Origin: Quillaja saponaria
Taxonomy: Eukaryota > Streptophyta > Magnoliopsida > Fabales > Quillajaceae
Assembly: GCA_029379385.1 (NCBI GenBank)
Contig: CM055613.1
Coordinates: 12,046,001 to 12,110,000, forward strand
DNA length: 64,000 nucleotides
Direction: 5' to 3'
Below, in pieces: positions 11,912-23,663 of the stretch. Positions within the stretch are counted from its first letter, which is position 1, and every line of letters starts with the position of its first letter. The notes beneath the pieces were generated by a model. It ran no database searches, had not been told where the DNA came from, and saw only the letters and a list, made by a program, of their open reading frames with translations. The translations under genes and the position numbers were made by a program.

Positions 11912-14700
11912 TTTGTGATGTTTTTCTCTGAAATACAAAATTAGGGATATATTGAATGATGTGTAAAATGATATTTACTACATTGGGACCTATACACTAA
12001 GATATTTGTTTCTCATTATGTTTTTCTTAAGTTTCCAGATTGAATTGTGAACTGAGTAGATGGGAGTGAGCTAATGGCACTTGGAACCTGTGAATGCTTT
12101 GTTTTGTTGGCTTTATGGCTGTGTGGCCTTTGACTATGCATTATTTTGTAACCAGATGAATATTTTATTTACATAAATTCCTAGGATGAACTTATAATGA
12201 CTAGTAAGTTGTAACTAGTTCAGAGGGGTAGATGAACTTGTAAAATTGTGTGCATGGCACAGCTTGTATTTTGTTAACTGGAACCCAAACTATAATTAAA
12301 GTGTAAGACTAACCTACTTGCTGAAGAATTTACATGATGGATGGTGGTAATCTCAGTTGGCTCTGATTTAAGAAACTTTGTGAATTATTTTACTTTTTCA
12401 TAATATGTACTTTAATGAAATCAGAGACTCAACTCATGGTGAATAATAATCAGTTTTATGACATATAATATTTTAAATTTATTAGAAAATAGTTGACTAT
12501 TGCATAGAAGAAAATATTAAAAGATATGTACATATTATTTATGTATTTACTCAATTTTATATTACACAACAAAAATTTCTCAATCAGAAAGTAATTTATG
12601 ATTTGGCCCAATAAATTAAAGGCCCTAGCTCCGTCACTCATAGACAATAGTTTATGGTACACCACTCTGAAAATGAGAGGGGACCCACTTGTGGGGCTCA
12701 AAGTTCACCCAAAAAACAAAAAGAATTTGTGGTGGGAGGATCTTGAAACATCTGTTTGGAGGGGTAGATTTTTTTTTTAATATTTTATTCTCCTTAGATT
12801 GAGGCAGGAACCTTTAGTTTAATATTTTATTTTAATAGTGCTAAGTTAATACCTTTAGCACTATCCAAATTCAAGATTAAAATTACTCCCTAAAAATTTT
12901 AACCAAGTTTACTATTATATTCAATTTCGAGTATACCATATTATATATAATTTGTTTTTGTTTTTTTTTTTACTGTTTTGAAGGTATTTAAATTTGGTGA
13001 TAAATGATAATAGGAGATGATGGGCCAATTTCTTTATTGAGCTAATACAGAATTTCAAAAACTTAATTAGGTACTTATTTAAAATTTCAAAAAACCACAA
13101 TTGAGTCATATTGTCTTCTCCTGTCTAACCCACAATTGACTCAATTTATAGTCCTGTAAGGTGAATTACTTCAGTGGTGTCCACAAACTTCATTTTCTAG
13201 TTACTATGGTTCTTAGTCATTGTTGTATTATCACATTTATATATATGTTGTTTAATTGTTTGATTTGTTTCTAATTTTCTAATGTGTCATATAATTACCA
13301 ATTTTGATTAAAATGAAAGAAGGATATTATAATATTATTTTGATAACATAAATCTTTATCGAAAGAGATGAATTTATAAAATGTGAGAAAGATATAAAAC
13401 TAAATAATAATCTGTATAGAGATTTAAAGTTCGAGTTAGGCAGAATGTAAAAAAGTAAAATACTAATTAAAAGATTAAAAGATTAAAAGATTAAAAGATT
13501 AGGACAAACCCTAAAATACAAGCAAAGGATTTACAGCCACACAGTTAGTATTCTCAACAAGCAATTCACCCCAAAAAAAAAAAAAAAAGTGTTCCTAAAG
13601 ACACCAGATTTACTCTTGTACGGAACCTCGAGTACTATGTGCGCGGAGGACCAGCAGAGCATCCTACATAAGCAGATCTAGTCCAAGGTAAACAAAATAA
13701 TTAATATTTAATTCATCCATGAAACAATTTATTTTTCTAGGGTTTGCCAAAGAATCTATGTCATATTGGGAATTTGATGTCTAAAGGAATTCTTTGATGC
13801 CTGTTACTTCTGTGTATTCTACCTGATGATTCAACATATAGTTGATTTGGGATTTCATGGTTTTTGGTTGAACTGAAATAATGGGAGTAGTTAATAAAAT
13901 TTACTTGCAATCTCAGATAGATGCTTAATCTCTGTTTTGTTTTGAGGTGCTTTATCAGACTCAGATTTTGTATGATAGAAATATATATTTTTATGATTAT
14001 TTATACATATTGGTTGTGGGTTTTGTTAAACATAAGATCAATAGATTTTGTTGTAGACTATCCTAGTAAGAAATGACAAATAATTTTATTGATGTTGAGT
14101 ACAATTTTATCAAAAGAAACACTAAAGGGCATAAACCTAATACACTGATGTATATAAAAGAGGTAAAAAAAAGGATAGTGAAGAACTGGTCTAACTATGT
14201 TTCTCATATATTTCCTGTCCTTAGCTTTATAATTGGACAGGAATAAGCTTGCTTTTTTATGGTATGATCTGAGGGAGGGGGAGTGGGTTGACAGAGTGTA
14301 ACTAGAGATACTGCAAGTCACACTTGGGAGTTGAGACCTCCAGTAGATAAAGTTGATTCAATTGTGCATTACCTGGCTTTTTATCATGCCAAACTAATAT
14401 TTGGTTTCCATTGCGTACACAGCTTTAAAACATACTTTTCCAATGAAGAAAAAATAAAATGGTAGGTATTAGGCAAGGAAGTTTTGGCTGCATAGGTTAG
14501 TAGTCGGAGAATTACTAGTTTACTATTGTATAATCCCAGAGTACAGGGATCACTACATATATGCAAAGACACAAAGACATATTACTATATCGGATGGAGG
14601 TATAGTGGTAAGGTGTCCAAGATGAATAGATATAAAAACTCTAACAGATCAACTTACTTCAGAAGTATTAACTATATTATTGTATGCTTAAAATGCTGCT
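11912..14700. other. Intergenic; small repeats, no supported gene
   Basis: This holds a possible hAT-type end near 12617-12640 (the word ctccgtcactc is the inverse of the common gagtgacggag terminus), an 8-bp tandem repeat and a poly-A run (13573-13589). The bases before 13688 (aagcagatctagtccaag then gtaaac) look like an exon-donor junction on the plus strand. A non-coding transcript or an orphan 5'-UTR exon is possible but unproven. Confidence 0.4.
13466..13497. repeat. ATTAAAAG x4 microsatellite
   Basis: Four perfect head-to-tail copies of the 8-bp unit ATTAAAAG are followed by a partial fifth copy. Confidence 0.85.
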
Positions 14701-14705
14701 AGGGA

Positions 14706-15700
14706 TACTAAAGGAACACCAGTATCTATTTACTGCAGTTAAGGTTTATTCAATATGTAGATAGCCCTGAGGCTCAACCTTCATTCTTCTCATATTATTC
14801 CCTTTTTGTTTCTCAAATGAAAACCAATCTCATAATATGCAGCAGGTGATTCTCAACTTTTTTTGTCTTTGAAATGCATTTGATGATATGTATAGAAGTG
14901 TTAAGGATTTGAAAAAGGGAACAAGTTTAAAAATTTAAGATGGCAATTCCACAAATACATGTCATGATGAGATAGAATATGTTATACTACGATAGACCAT
15001 CTCTCAAATAATGGACATGGACATTTATTTACTATGATAGACCATCTCTTAACTAATGGACATGGACATTTGTTTGGAATACAATTCTTCTTTTGTTTAA
15101 TCCAGTTTATCTGCCTTAATGTATCAAATTTCTGAAGCACGGAACACTTCTAGTTAGTGTCTTGTTGGAGAAGATACAGAGAGGTTTTTGAAAGCTGTTA
15201 TTTCCTGGTTCTAGATTCAGCCTAAATTCTGTCTTCTTTTTTGAAGTTCTTAAATGTTCTGCGGTGCAGACTTTGACTGTTATTTTTTCCCTTTTCTGCT
15301 ATCCAGGAGATCTAAACTCCTTATTATGGGTTACAACTAATGCCCTCTCTGGTGCATTCAATAAAATTTATTACTTATCAAAAGAAAATGAATAAGTTAA
15401 GAGATGGTCTATCATAATATCATATTGTCTAACTCATTATGACATGTGTCAGTGTAATTGCCATCTAAAATTTTTAAGCTTGTTCCCTCTTTCAAATCCT
15501 TAACACTTCTATACATATCATGAAATGTAATTCAAAGGCACAAATGTTGAGAATAACCTGCAACATAATATAAGATCGATCTTTCATCTGAAAAAAAAAA
15601 AAAAAAAAAAGACTATTAAGAGAGGAATGGGGATCGAGCCTCTGAGTATTAACTTATTGAATAAACCTTATGTGTAGTAAATGATAATGATTTCCTTTAG
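14706..15700. repeat. Long inverted repeat (~1 kb, arms ~320 bp)
   Basis: The left arm (about 14706-15060) and the right arm (about 15390-15700) are imperfect reverse complements. Matching landmarks are ctaaaggaa with ttcctttag at the tips, gcctgagg-type with gagcctctgag, gcagcaggt with acctgcaac, and atagaccatctct with agagatggtctat at the loop. The ~330-bp loop shows no coding potential. This is a fold-back or long-TIR DNA transposon (Mutator-like or MITE). Its transcript would form a long hairpin. Confidence 0.75.
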
Positions 15701-15725
15701 TTAAGAGATGGTCTATCATAATATT

Positions 15726-15974
15726 TGTAAAAACACGTGTGTTTTTGTATTTTGTATATTTTTCTTATTGCAGAAGACTCAATATATAGAGCTTAGGAAC
15801 TAATTACAAGGGAGAAAATCTCTCCAAATCTTACCTAAAATAAAACACCATAAATCTCTCCTAATCACCCATAATTACTGACCCTTAATTCTAAGGATTT
15901 GATTAGCTACAATTTCTCCATAGGTTAACTAACAGATTATAATAAGATAATAATAAACTTAAATACTAACAACA
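15726..15974 (-). repeat. 3' LTR of the copia element
   Basis: It aligns along its whole length with the other LTR, with about 18-20 differences by eye over 249 bases including two single-base indels. It begins on the minus strand directly after a run of 14 G. Confidence 0.93.
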
Positions 15975-15988
15975 CCCCCCCCCCCCCC
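15975..15988 (-). promoter_or_regulatory. Polypurine tract of the copia element
   Basis: Fourteen consecutive G on the minus strand sit exactly between the polyprotein end and the 3' LTR, as expected for plus-strand priming. A pure G run is unusual for this site. Confidence 0.85.
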
Positions 15989-18900
15989 TCAAGCTGGGTC
16001 ATAAATGTTAATGAGACCCAGCTTGGAAATCATTGCTTCAAACATAACTCTTGATAAAGCCTTAGTAAAGACATCTGCTGTCTGACTTGCTGTGGGAATG
16101 TATAACAACTCTACAGTCTTGTCTTCAATCCTTTCTTTGATGAAATGTCGATCTATTTCGACATGCTTCGTTCTATCATGGTGCACCGGATCTTTGGCTA
16201 TGCAAATGGCAGATTGGTTGTCACACAGAATGGTTATCGGTTCCTTGATTTCCATCTTCAGCTCCCTTATCAATTTTCTTAACCATAAGCCTTCACATAA
16301 TCCATGCGCAACAGATCTTAACTCGGATTCTGCACTGCTCCGAGCAACAATTGTTTGCTTTTTACTCTTCCAACTAACTAGGTTTTCCCATAGAAATGCA
16401 CAATATCCTGAGGTGGACCTTCAGTCTATTGGGGATCTAGCCCAATCTGCATCTCTAAATATTTTCAAGTCTCTGTCTGTATTTTTCTTGAAATATAAAC
16501 CTCTGCCCGGTGCCATTTTTAAGTATCTCAATATCCTATACACCCCATTTAGGTGCTCTTCTCTAGGATCGTTCATAAATTAGCTTAGTACACTAATGGA
16601 ATGGCTTATGTCTGGACGAGTATGAGATAAATACAGCAGTCTTCCAACTAATCTCTGATATCTTCCTTTATCCACATCAGCACTATCACCATTAACATTG
16701 AACTTCATAGTTTGTTCCATTGGTGTCTCACTAGGTTTGCAATCTAGCATATTGGTTTCCTTTAACAAATCCAAAGTGTATTTTCTTTGTGAAACTGAAA
16801 TTCCTTTGCTAGTTCTTCCTATCTCCATGCCTAGGAAGTATCTTAACTCTCCAAGATCCTTGATTTCGAACACATGTGCTAGATAGCTCTTCATCCGCTT
16901 GATTTCATCCTCACTATTTCCAGTTAGAATGATATCATCAACATAAACACTCAAAATAACCTTTTTACAGTCTGATAGGTGCTTTATAACCAGAGTATGA
17001 TCTGCATTACTCTCCCTATACCAAACTTCTGTTACAACCTTTGTAAACCTCGCAAACCATGCTCTTGGAGACTGCTTGTGTCCATAAAGGGACTTCTGCA
17101 GTTTACAAACTTATCCTACCTTTGTTGTTTTTTCTAAACCTGTTGGAACATCCATATACACCTCTTCCTCAAGTTCTCCATTCAAGAAGGCGTTTTTCAC
17201 ATCCATTTGATGTAGTTTCCAGTCCAAGTTTGCAGTTAGAGATAGTAATACCCGAACAGTATTAAGTTTAACCACATTAGCGAATGTCTCCTGATAATTT
17301 ATGCCATATGATTGGGTGAACCCTTTTGCTACCAGGCGAGCCTTAAACCTATTAATACTGCCATCTGCCTTGTTTTTGATGGTAAATACCCATTTGCTGC
17401 CTACTGTTTTCTTCCCCACATGTAGTTGAGTGATCTTCCACATTTCATTTTTCTCTAAGGCATCTAACTCCTCTTTTACTGCCTTTCTCCATCGTGAGTC
17501 TTTCAAAGCCTCATGAACTGTGGCAGGAATTGTAGTGAATGCTTTAAAGCCAGCTGAAAGTTTTTCATAGGAGATATAATTTCCTATAGGATACCTGGGT
17601 TGGTTCCTGCATGCTCTAACCCCTTTTCTTAGGGCAATAGGTAAGTGTAAATTAGCATTTTCAAAAAATTTCTCACTTACCACTTCCTCAGTTTCAGTAC
17701 CTCAGTTATCTGTTATGACTTCTTGGCAGTTTTGAGGCATCTGTACAGATTCTTCTCCTCTTTAAGCTTTATTCCTGCGCTGATAGACAAGTAATTTTGG
17801 TTATATGTGTGTTTTAAGGTTACTATGTTCCTCTCTAGATTCTATGTTTAGGGTGTTTTATTGCTCTGCAAGTTCTGTCTCTCTGGTTTGTGTATTTTCC
17901 TCTTCAAACTGACTTTGTTTGCTCACTGTACTCTCGGGTTCAATCGGTTCAAAGAGATCTAAAGCTGGACTTGGAGATTTTGACTCACTCTCCTGATTTT
18001 TAAGATAAAACGGATGATTCTTAAAGAAAGTAACATCTATATAAACAAAAAACCTTTTCTCCTCAGGAGAATAACACTTTTACCCTTTATGACTTGCAGA
18101 GTACCCTAAAAAAATACATTTTAGTGCTCTAGGATTAAGTTTGTTTCTAAACCGAGCATGTATGTGAACAAATACAGTGCATCCAAACACCCTAGCAGGA
18201 ATATGTGAGATTAATGTGTTAGTTGGGAATGACATTTGTAGAGTCTGGATAGATGTTTTGAAGTTTAGAACTCTAGATGGAAGCCTATTGATCAAGTAAG
18301 GAGCTGTTAGAACAGCCTCACCCCAGAAATATTTAGGGACATTGTTTTCAAACAGGAGTGATCTTGCTACCTCTAGAAGATGTCTATTTTTCCTTTCCGA
18401 CACATCATTTTGTTGTGGTGTGTCTACGCATGAACTTTGATGAATAATACCTTCTTTTTTGAAAAATTCATTTAAGAGAGACTTAAAATATTATGTCTCG
18501 TTGTCAGTTCTAAAAACTTTGATTTTGGTTTGAAATTGGGTAAGAATCATTTTGTGAAAATTTTGAAACAAACGAGCAACATCAGATTTTTCTTTCATGA
18601 GATATACCCAAGTAACCCGTGTGTGATTATCAATAAATAAAACGAACCATTTCGAACCCGAAATGTTATTGACTCTCATAGGCCCCGAAACATCATTATG
18701 TATCATAGAAAAAGGATGAGTTTGTATGTGTGGATGAGATTGGTATGTGTTTCTAGTGTACTTGGATAACATACGAGTTTCACAACTAAATGAGTCTTTC
18801 ATTTTATTGATACTCAATGAAGGAAAAGTTTCTCAAGATACATTAAGCTTGGATGAACTAATCTAAGATGTCATAGTTTTACTGCATCTTTATTTTGAAA

Positions 18901-19640
18901 ACTGACTTGTAAACCTAACTTAGCACACTTACTAAAATGTCTATCAGCACTAGATGTTACTCGCAGAAGATAGAGTCCGAATTGATTCTCAGCACTACCA
19001 ATCGTCCTCCCAGATTTCTGATCCTGAAATTTGAACAAATCACCAGAAAAATTAATTAGATAGGGTCTTTCCTTAGTCATTTTATTTACAGACAGAAGAT
19101 TACATCTCAAAGTTGGAACAAATAAGACAGAATCCAACTTTAACTCATCTGATATAACCACCTTTCCAACTCCTTTCACCTTAGATATTGATCCATCAGT
19201 ATTTTTTACACTCAAATCATCATTAACATCTTTATATTCAAAAAATAGACTTCAATCACCTGTAATGTGGTCTGAGGCACCAGAATCTACAATCCAGACC
19301 TTCTCAAAATCAATTTTAGCTACTAGAGCATGTAAAGAATTACCTTTCTGAGCTACAGCCTTAGTGCCTATGACTGTAGAATTGAAATTTACATAACCTG
19401 TTTGTATTGTCAGTCTCTGAATTATCTCTAACAGCTCTCGGTTTGTAGGTTCAGGAGTACTAGACTCAGCAGAGGCAATTGCTTGATGAGCATGGCCTTC
19501 TTGGTATTGACCTTGCTTCCTAGGTCTCCAATCTACAGGTTTTCCATGGATATTATTATTTGATTTGATCTGGCCGACTCCTCCATTGTTATGTGGAGGA
19601 GACGGTCCAGTTTGGAAGAACCAGAAGATGGATTAGTATT
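15989..19640 (-). pseudogene. Copia gag-pol polyprotein, broken
   Basis: Minus-strand pieces occur in several frames. Near 19640 is a short gag start, and the gag body is deleted. The protease site IVDSGASDHITG (about 19265-19300) is followed by an in-frame TGA at about 19251. The GAG-pre-integrase and integrase core are at 18491-19215 (HNDVSGP, then FRTDNE) and the integrase C-terminal part at 18080-18403 ([14 protein letters not shown]). The N-terminal RT domain is at 17111-17683 (WKLHQMDVKNAFLNG), the RT active site YVDDIIL at 16580-16954, and RNase H at 15989-16273 (ILCDNQSAI, KHVEIDRHF). Several stops and frameshifts separate these blocks. It is inactive. Confidence 0.93.
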
Positions 19641-19662
19641 CATAACGTGTTTTGAGCGGAAT

Positions 19663-19674
19663 GCTCTGATACCA
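19663..19674 (-). promoter_or_regulatory. Primer-binding site of the copia element
   Basis: On the minus strand the sequence is TGGTATCAGAGC, complementary to the 3' end of initiator tRNA-Met, immediately next to the 5' LTR. Confidence 0.92.
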
Positions 19675-19923
19675 TGTAGAAACACGTATGTTTTTGTATT
19701 TCTGTATATTTTTCTTATTGCAGAAGACTCAATATATACAGCTTAGGAACTAATTACAATGGAGAAAATCTTCCAAATCTTACCTAAAATAAAACACCAC
19801 AAATCTCTTCTAATCACCCATAATTATTGACCCTTAATTCTAGGGATTTGATTAACTACAATCTCTCTATAGGTCAACTAACAAATTATAACAAAATAAT
19901 AATAAACTTAAATACTAACAACA
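19675..19923 (-). repeat. 5' LTR of the copia element
   Basis: The partner of the LTR at the other end of the element. It directly abuts the primer-binding site, which fixes the minus-strand orientation. Confidence 0.93.
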
Positions 19924-20048
19924 ATATTATATATTTTAATCATCATAACATTTATTTATAGAGTTGCCTTCTTAAATTCTTAAACTTGTCCCCTCTTTCC
20001 ATCTACCGGTCCTAATTCTCCAAACCTAGGATTCCATAAGCTGATAAA

Positions 20049-20610
20049 TTTTTTTTTTTTATTAAAAGAATAGGAAATAAGTTATATAGGGTGAGAAAGG
20101 AAAAATGAGTTCTCCTAAGAGAAAAAATGGAAAAGTAAACAAGAAAAGAAGACTAAACATGAAGTACAGGCCAGTAGCACTAAAAATCTGACAAAGATCC
20201 CTAAAAATTAAGCATCAGCTATGCTGAAACCAAAAAGGAAGCCATAAAGACAATCCAATCCCAAATAAGATGATTTCGGTAGCTGGTGTCATGAAAAATC
20301 TTTGCACTATGCTAACAAACAACTTTACCTTAGAAGGAACCTTGCCTTCTAATAAAGTTACTAAGTGGAGAAGGAGAGGAACCTGGGGAATGAACAAGAT
20401 AGCTACTAGCTAGAACTTGATTTATAAGGGAAGGAGCTAGAGGAGTCCAAAGACCAAAGCTTCTATTGGAATCATGAAGAAAACGACATGGACTGAGTAA
20501 ATTCATCAAGATCAAAAGCTCAAAAGCATTCCTATTAAGGTTCCTTAAAAATTGAAAAACCCAATAGATAGTCTCTGTCAAGAATAGAAAAACAAGAAAC
20601 CAAACCATGA
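20049..20610 (-). mobile_element. L1-type LINE 3' fragment
   Basis: On the minus strand the segment GKVPSKVKLFVSIVQ (about 20300-20345) resembles the zinc-finger/RNase region downstream of the reverse transcriptase in plant L1 LINEs (KVPSKVKLFVW in intact copies). A run of 12 T at 20049-20060 on the plus strand would be its poly(A) tail. The frames are broken around 20340. It is a 5'-truncated dead copy. Confidence 0.5.
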
Positions 20611-22200
20611 TTTAGGGAATGAAGTTGTTGAACAGTTTACTATTAGGTAATGAAGTTATCGAGAATAATTTGGAATATATATACTTGCCTCAGTCAATAA
20701 GTCACATTTGAAGCTAAATTGTGTAGAGAGTTAAAATGCTTTCATGGATACGAATTAGAAGTTCCATAACTTTTGGAACCAAAATAAACAAGGAACAGTC
20801 AAGTATGTGAGTCATGGTCACTTCAGTTCTGGCATTGTAAAATTTATAAATAAGAAATATACTAATATAATCACATTTAACATTTTGGATATATTCAAAA
20901 GATCTAAAGGAAAAAGAATACATATCATTGTCAAAGCAAGAGTTAAATAAATGCGAACAACTCATTTGTTGCAAAGCACAAGTTGAAAGAGTGAAGAATA
21001 TGTAACAGTGAGAGACATATTAGTAGACTTGTCTGTCTGTAACCATTTAAATTGCAATATGACAATTGAAAAGTTGATCTGGATGGAGCATACACATTAA
21101 ACAATTCTTGGCCAATTTTATGACATATTCTTATAGTTGAAGAACAATATCAGATGGAGTGCTTCAGCTTTTTATTTTTTATTATTGTTATGACAAGTAA
21201 GCTTATTAAAGAGCACCGGTGACCGTACCGCCATACCGTTAGTTCAGCCAACTACTTTTGAACACCTTGAACATTTTATGCCTTAAGTCCAAATGTTCCA
21301 CACCAGGCAATGCACACCAAATACCATACCTCTTTCCTACCTCTTGCGCACCTAACTTACCACCCTAACAAGAAACTAAATATATAGGTGTTGATAGCAC
21401 CACCCGCTGAACACCAAATAAATTCAATAACCGCAAGGAGTTAAGGAACTTGACAATAGAAAAGAAGACAATAAATCATTGTCATTATGCACACATTAGG
21501 CAATACCTACTGGCAATAAATATGGCCCTTCAACCTTATATTTTAGTGGCTAAACTACAACTGCTAGTTCATCCCCAAAAAAAGAACCCTTCAGATGTGT
21601 ACTGAGATGCCAAATAGGCTATCCTGGGAAGTTCATCTTTCCTTCTTTATGTAGACCCCAATGAAAGCTCTTAGCAGTCAATACATGTTTTTTAACCAGC
21701 AGCCACCGAATTCTATGCTCACTCTGCCCTCATTCTTCTACCAAATAATGTGCTGAAAACTTCTGATGACTACGACTCCTAGTCATGTACAGATGAATAA
21801 AGTGAACATTGCAGTACTAGAAAAGATTTTACATCTCAATACTGCCCCATTATTTGAAGAAGTGGGACATTTTTTTTAAGAAGATCAAACTCGTCAACTG
21901 ATAGTGCTACACAAATCTCAATGTTTGTTTGTGTCTATAAGCTGACCATATAAAGAAGATGTAATGTAAAGAGAATGGGAGTAGCAGAAACAATGATTCA
22001 TCAGAAATTGATATCAATGCATATTTACTGCTAACTCATAGTAAGAAGCTATTTTGCTGTAAAAGTTAACTGGAAATGACTTGATTTTTCTATTGAGCTG
22101 CTTGGAAAATTTAGTGGTAAATTGATTGAAATTTCAGCCTTCAACTTTGTATTTACACTTTTAAGAGTACAAAAGAAGGAATTATGGAATTGGAAAGCTT
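20611..22200. other. Intergenic, no gene seen
   Basis: No open frame here resembles a known domain, on either strand. The sequence may contain further decayed transposon, as both flanks are transposon-derived. Confidence 0.45.
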
Positions 22201-22207
22201 ACAAAAT

Positions 22208-22912
22208 ACCATAGCCTCCTTTTATATTTATATTAAAGAGAGGCAATGCCATAATACTAAAATACCCCTTAACCTAGTGGCAGTTAAGATAGACCTAAAT
22301 AGAAAAGTTGTACTCTTTAACACTCCTTTAAGTTGGAGAATATAATGCTCAAGCTTGTACAAGTAAAACCTAACAACTACTAATGCTCAACACCCTCCCC
22401 TATATACAAAAACCCAACAATACATCAAGTTTCACTTTCTCCCTGATTTACAATCTTTTTATTTTCCTTCTCCGCGTTACTTTTCTCCAAAGATGATATT
22501 CTCTCCCCTTTATTTTATAAGTCAACTCTAAGGATGATATCCACTACCCTTGACCTTTATGAGTAAACTCTTCCTCACTATAGCTCTCCCCCTAAAAGAG
22601 ATGACAGAGAGAAGTAAGCATCGGATTCCCGAAAGGTGACATCCATGTTGACATAAGTCTTCCTGGTAGGTGGGTGGTAGCACTTATATCCCTTCTGAGT
22701 TGCAGAGTAGCCAATAAAGATGCATTTAAGAGCTCTCGGATCGAGTTTACTAATAACATTTTTATGCTCATGCAAACAGATAGCATACATAATATTGTAG
22801 CCTCCTCTTTTATTTATATTAAAGAGAGGTAGTAAATAAGAAAAAAATAGCCCTTAACCTAATGACAGCTAAGGTAGACCTAAATTGGATATTTGTAGTA
22901 CTCTTTTTTAAA
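22208..22912 (-). mobile_element. Collapsed Ty1/copia relic (LTR - integrase scrap - LTR)
   Basis: Two similar ~115-bp segments (about 22208-22322 and 22796-22912) share catagcctcctttt, tatattaaagagaggca/t and gacctaaat blocks and act as LTR remnants in direct orientation. Between them the minus strand encodes an integrase C-terminal piece ([20 protein letters not shown], 22578-22790), open for 70 codons. The left LTR begins TGTTAAAG on the minus strand, after a short purine tract (AAAGGAG). Gag, protease, RT and RNase H are absent. A large internal deletion or recombination reduced it to ~0.7 kb. Confidence 0.65.
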
Positions 22913-23348
22913 ACTCATTATCATAATATGGTGGCAAAACTCCAAAGAGCATACTAGTTAATGTATAATCTATCTAAGAAGGCTGCCTTCATATACTTCT
23001 TACCTTGCTGTGTTTATCAGTGGATTCTAACACTTAAGCATCAATCTTCACTCTTCAGAAGTTTACGGATTGAAACAAAATTGCTGTGCAAGTTATATTT
23101 TCATTTACTTTATGCTTGAAAACTTGCACAACACTAAATACTTCTCATTTTTAGTTTTTTGTAACAAAGTCTTCTATGCTAACAGCAAGGAGAAACATCA
23201 GTTTCAAAATAGTGTTATTTGCAACATTCACATCTACTTGTACACACACACACATATTATATATATATGCTGTTTTTAATTAAGATTAAAAATATCACCT
23301 TATAGTGAGAAAAAATCACTAATTTATTATTTATAAGGGCTTAGTTGC

Positions 23349-23663
23349 AATGTTCTGGATGCAGATAATAGGCTGGAAACAAGACTTGCATGGGCTGAAG
23401 TTTGTCGTCGGACTAGGTTTCTAATACACATGGCTTGTGAAAGGAGAACATCAGCTATTGGAAGCATTTAGTTCACCACCTCAAAGTCTGGACCCACCAG
23501 AACTATTACAGAAAAGATTGGTTAGGTCTAATGGTTGTGATACAGATCCAACTGCAATTGCATGCTATCTTGAATTCAATGAAGAAGAAAATTAAGTTGG
23601 TTTAAAGAAACAAGTTATTGTACTTCAAAAGCCATTGGAATAAATATTATCTCAAACATAGAA
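23349..23663 (+). pseudogene. Frame-disrupted upstream coding segment of the SPOC gene
   Basis: The plus strand contains coding-like runs in alternating frames. One frame reads LETRLAWAEVCRRTRFLIHM (about 23373-23432). The next frame reads SSPPQSLDPPELLQKRL and DTDPTAIACYLEFNEEEN, then hits TAA at 23593-23595, then continues as VGLKKQVIVLQKPLE. The frame then shifts again just before the ATG at 23664. The residue patterns look like real protein rather than chance, so I infer an exon damaged by two frameshifts and a stop. Alternatives are sequencing error or splicing I cannot resolve. Confidence 0.45.

Larger units (their letters stand above)
15726..19923 (-). mobile_element. Ty1/copia LTR retrotransposon (degenerate, gag-deleted)
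   Basis: Complete by its ends: two 249-bp LTRs, each TGT...ACA, flanked by a 5-bp target duplication ATATT (15721-15725 and 19924-19928). On the minus strand the order is 5' LTR, tRNA-iMet-type PBS, gag remnant, protease, integrase, reverse transcriptase, RNase H, polypurine tract, 3' LTR. That order (integrase before RT) is diagnostic of Ty1/copia. At 4.2 kb it is shorter than usual autonomous elements because most of gag is missing. Stops and frameshifts interrupt pol, so it cannot transpose on its own. Confidence 0.95.
15701..20010. repeat. Second copy of the inverted-repeat arm, split by the copia element
   Basis: Bases 15701-15725 (ttaagagatggtctatcata...) joined to 19929-20005 reconstruct the same order of words as the right arm: agagatggtctatcata, then a tgcc-containing block, then ttcttaaacttgtcccctctttc. 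The two halves abut exactly at the copia target duplication, so the retrotransposon landed in a pre-existing arm copy. Confidence 0.65.

Noticed and set aside
16092..16583. 163-codon plus-strand frame within the copia element
   Set aside because: Antisense to the RNase H and RT region on the minus strand; no protein-like pattern of its own.
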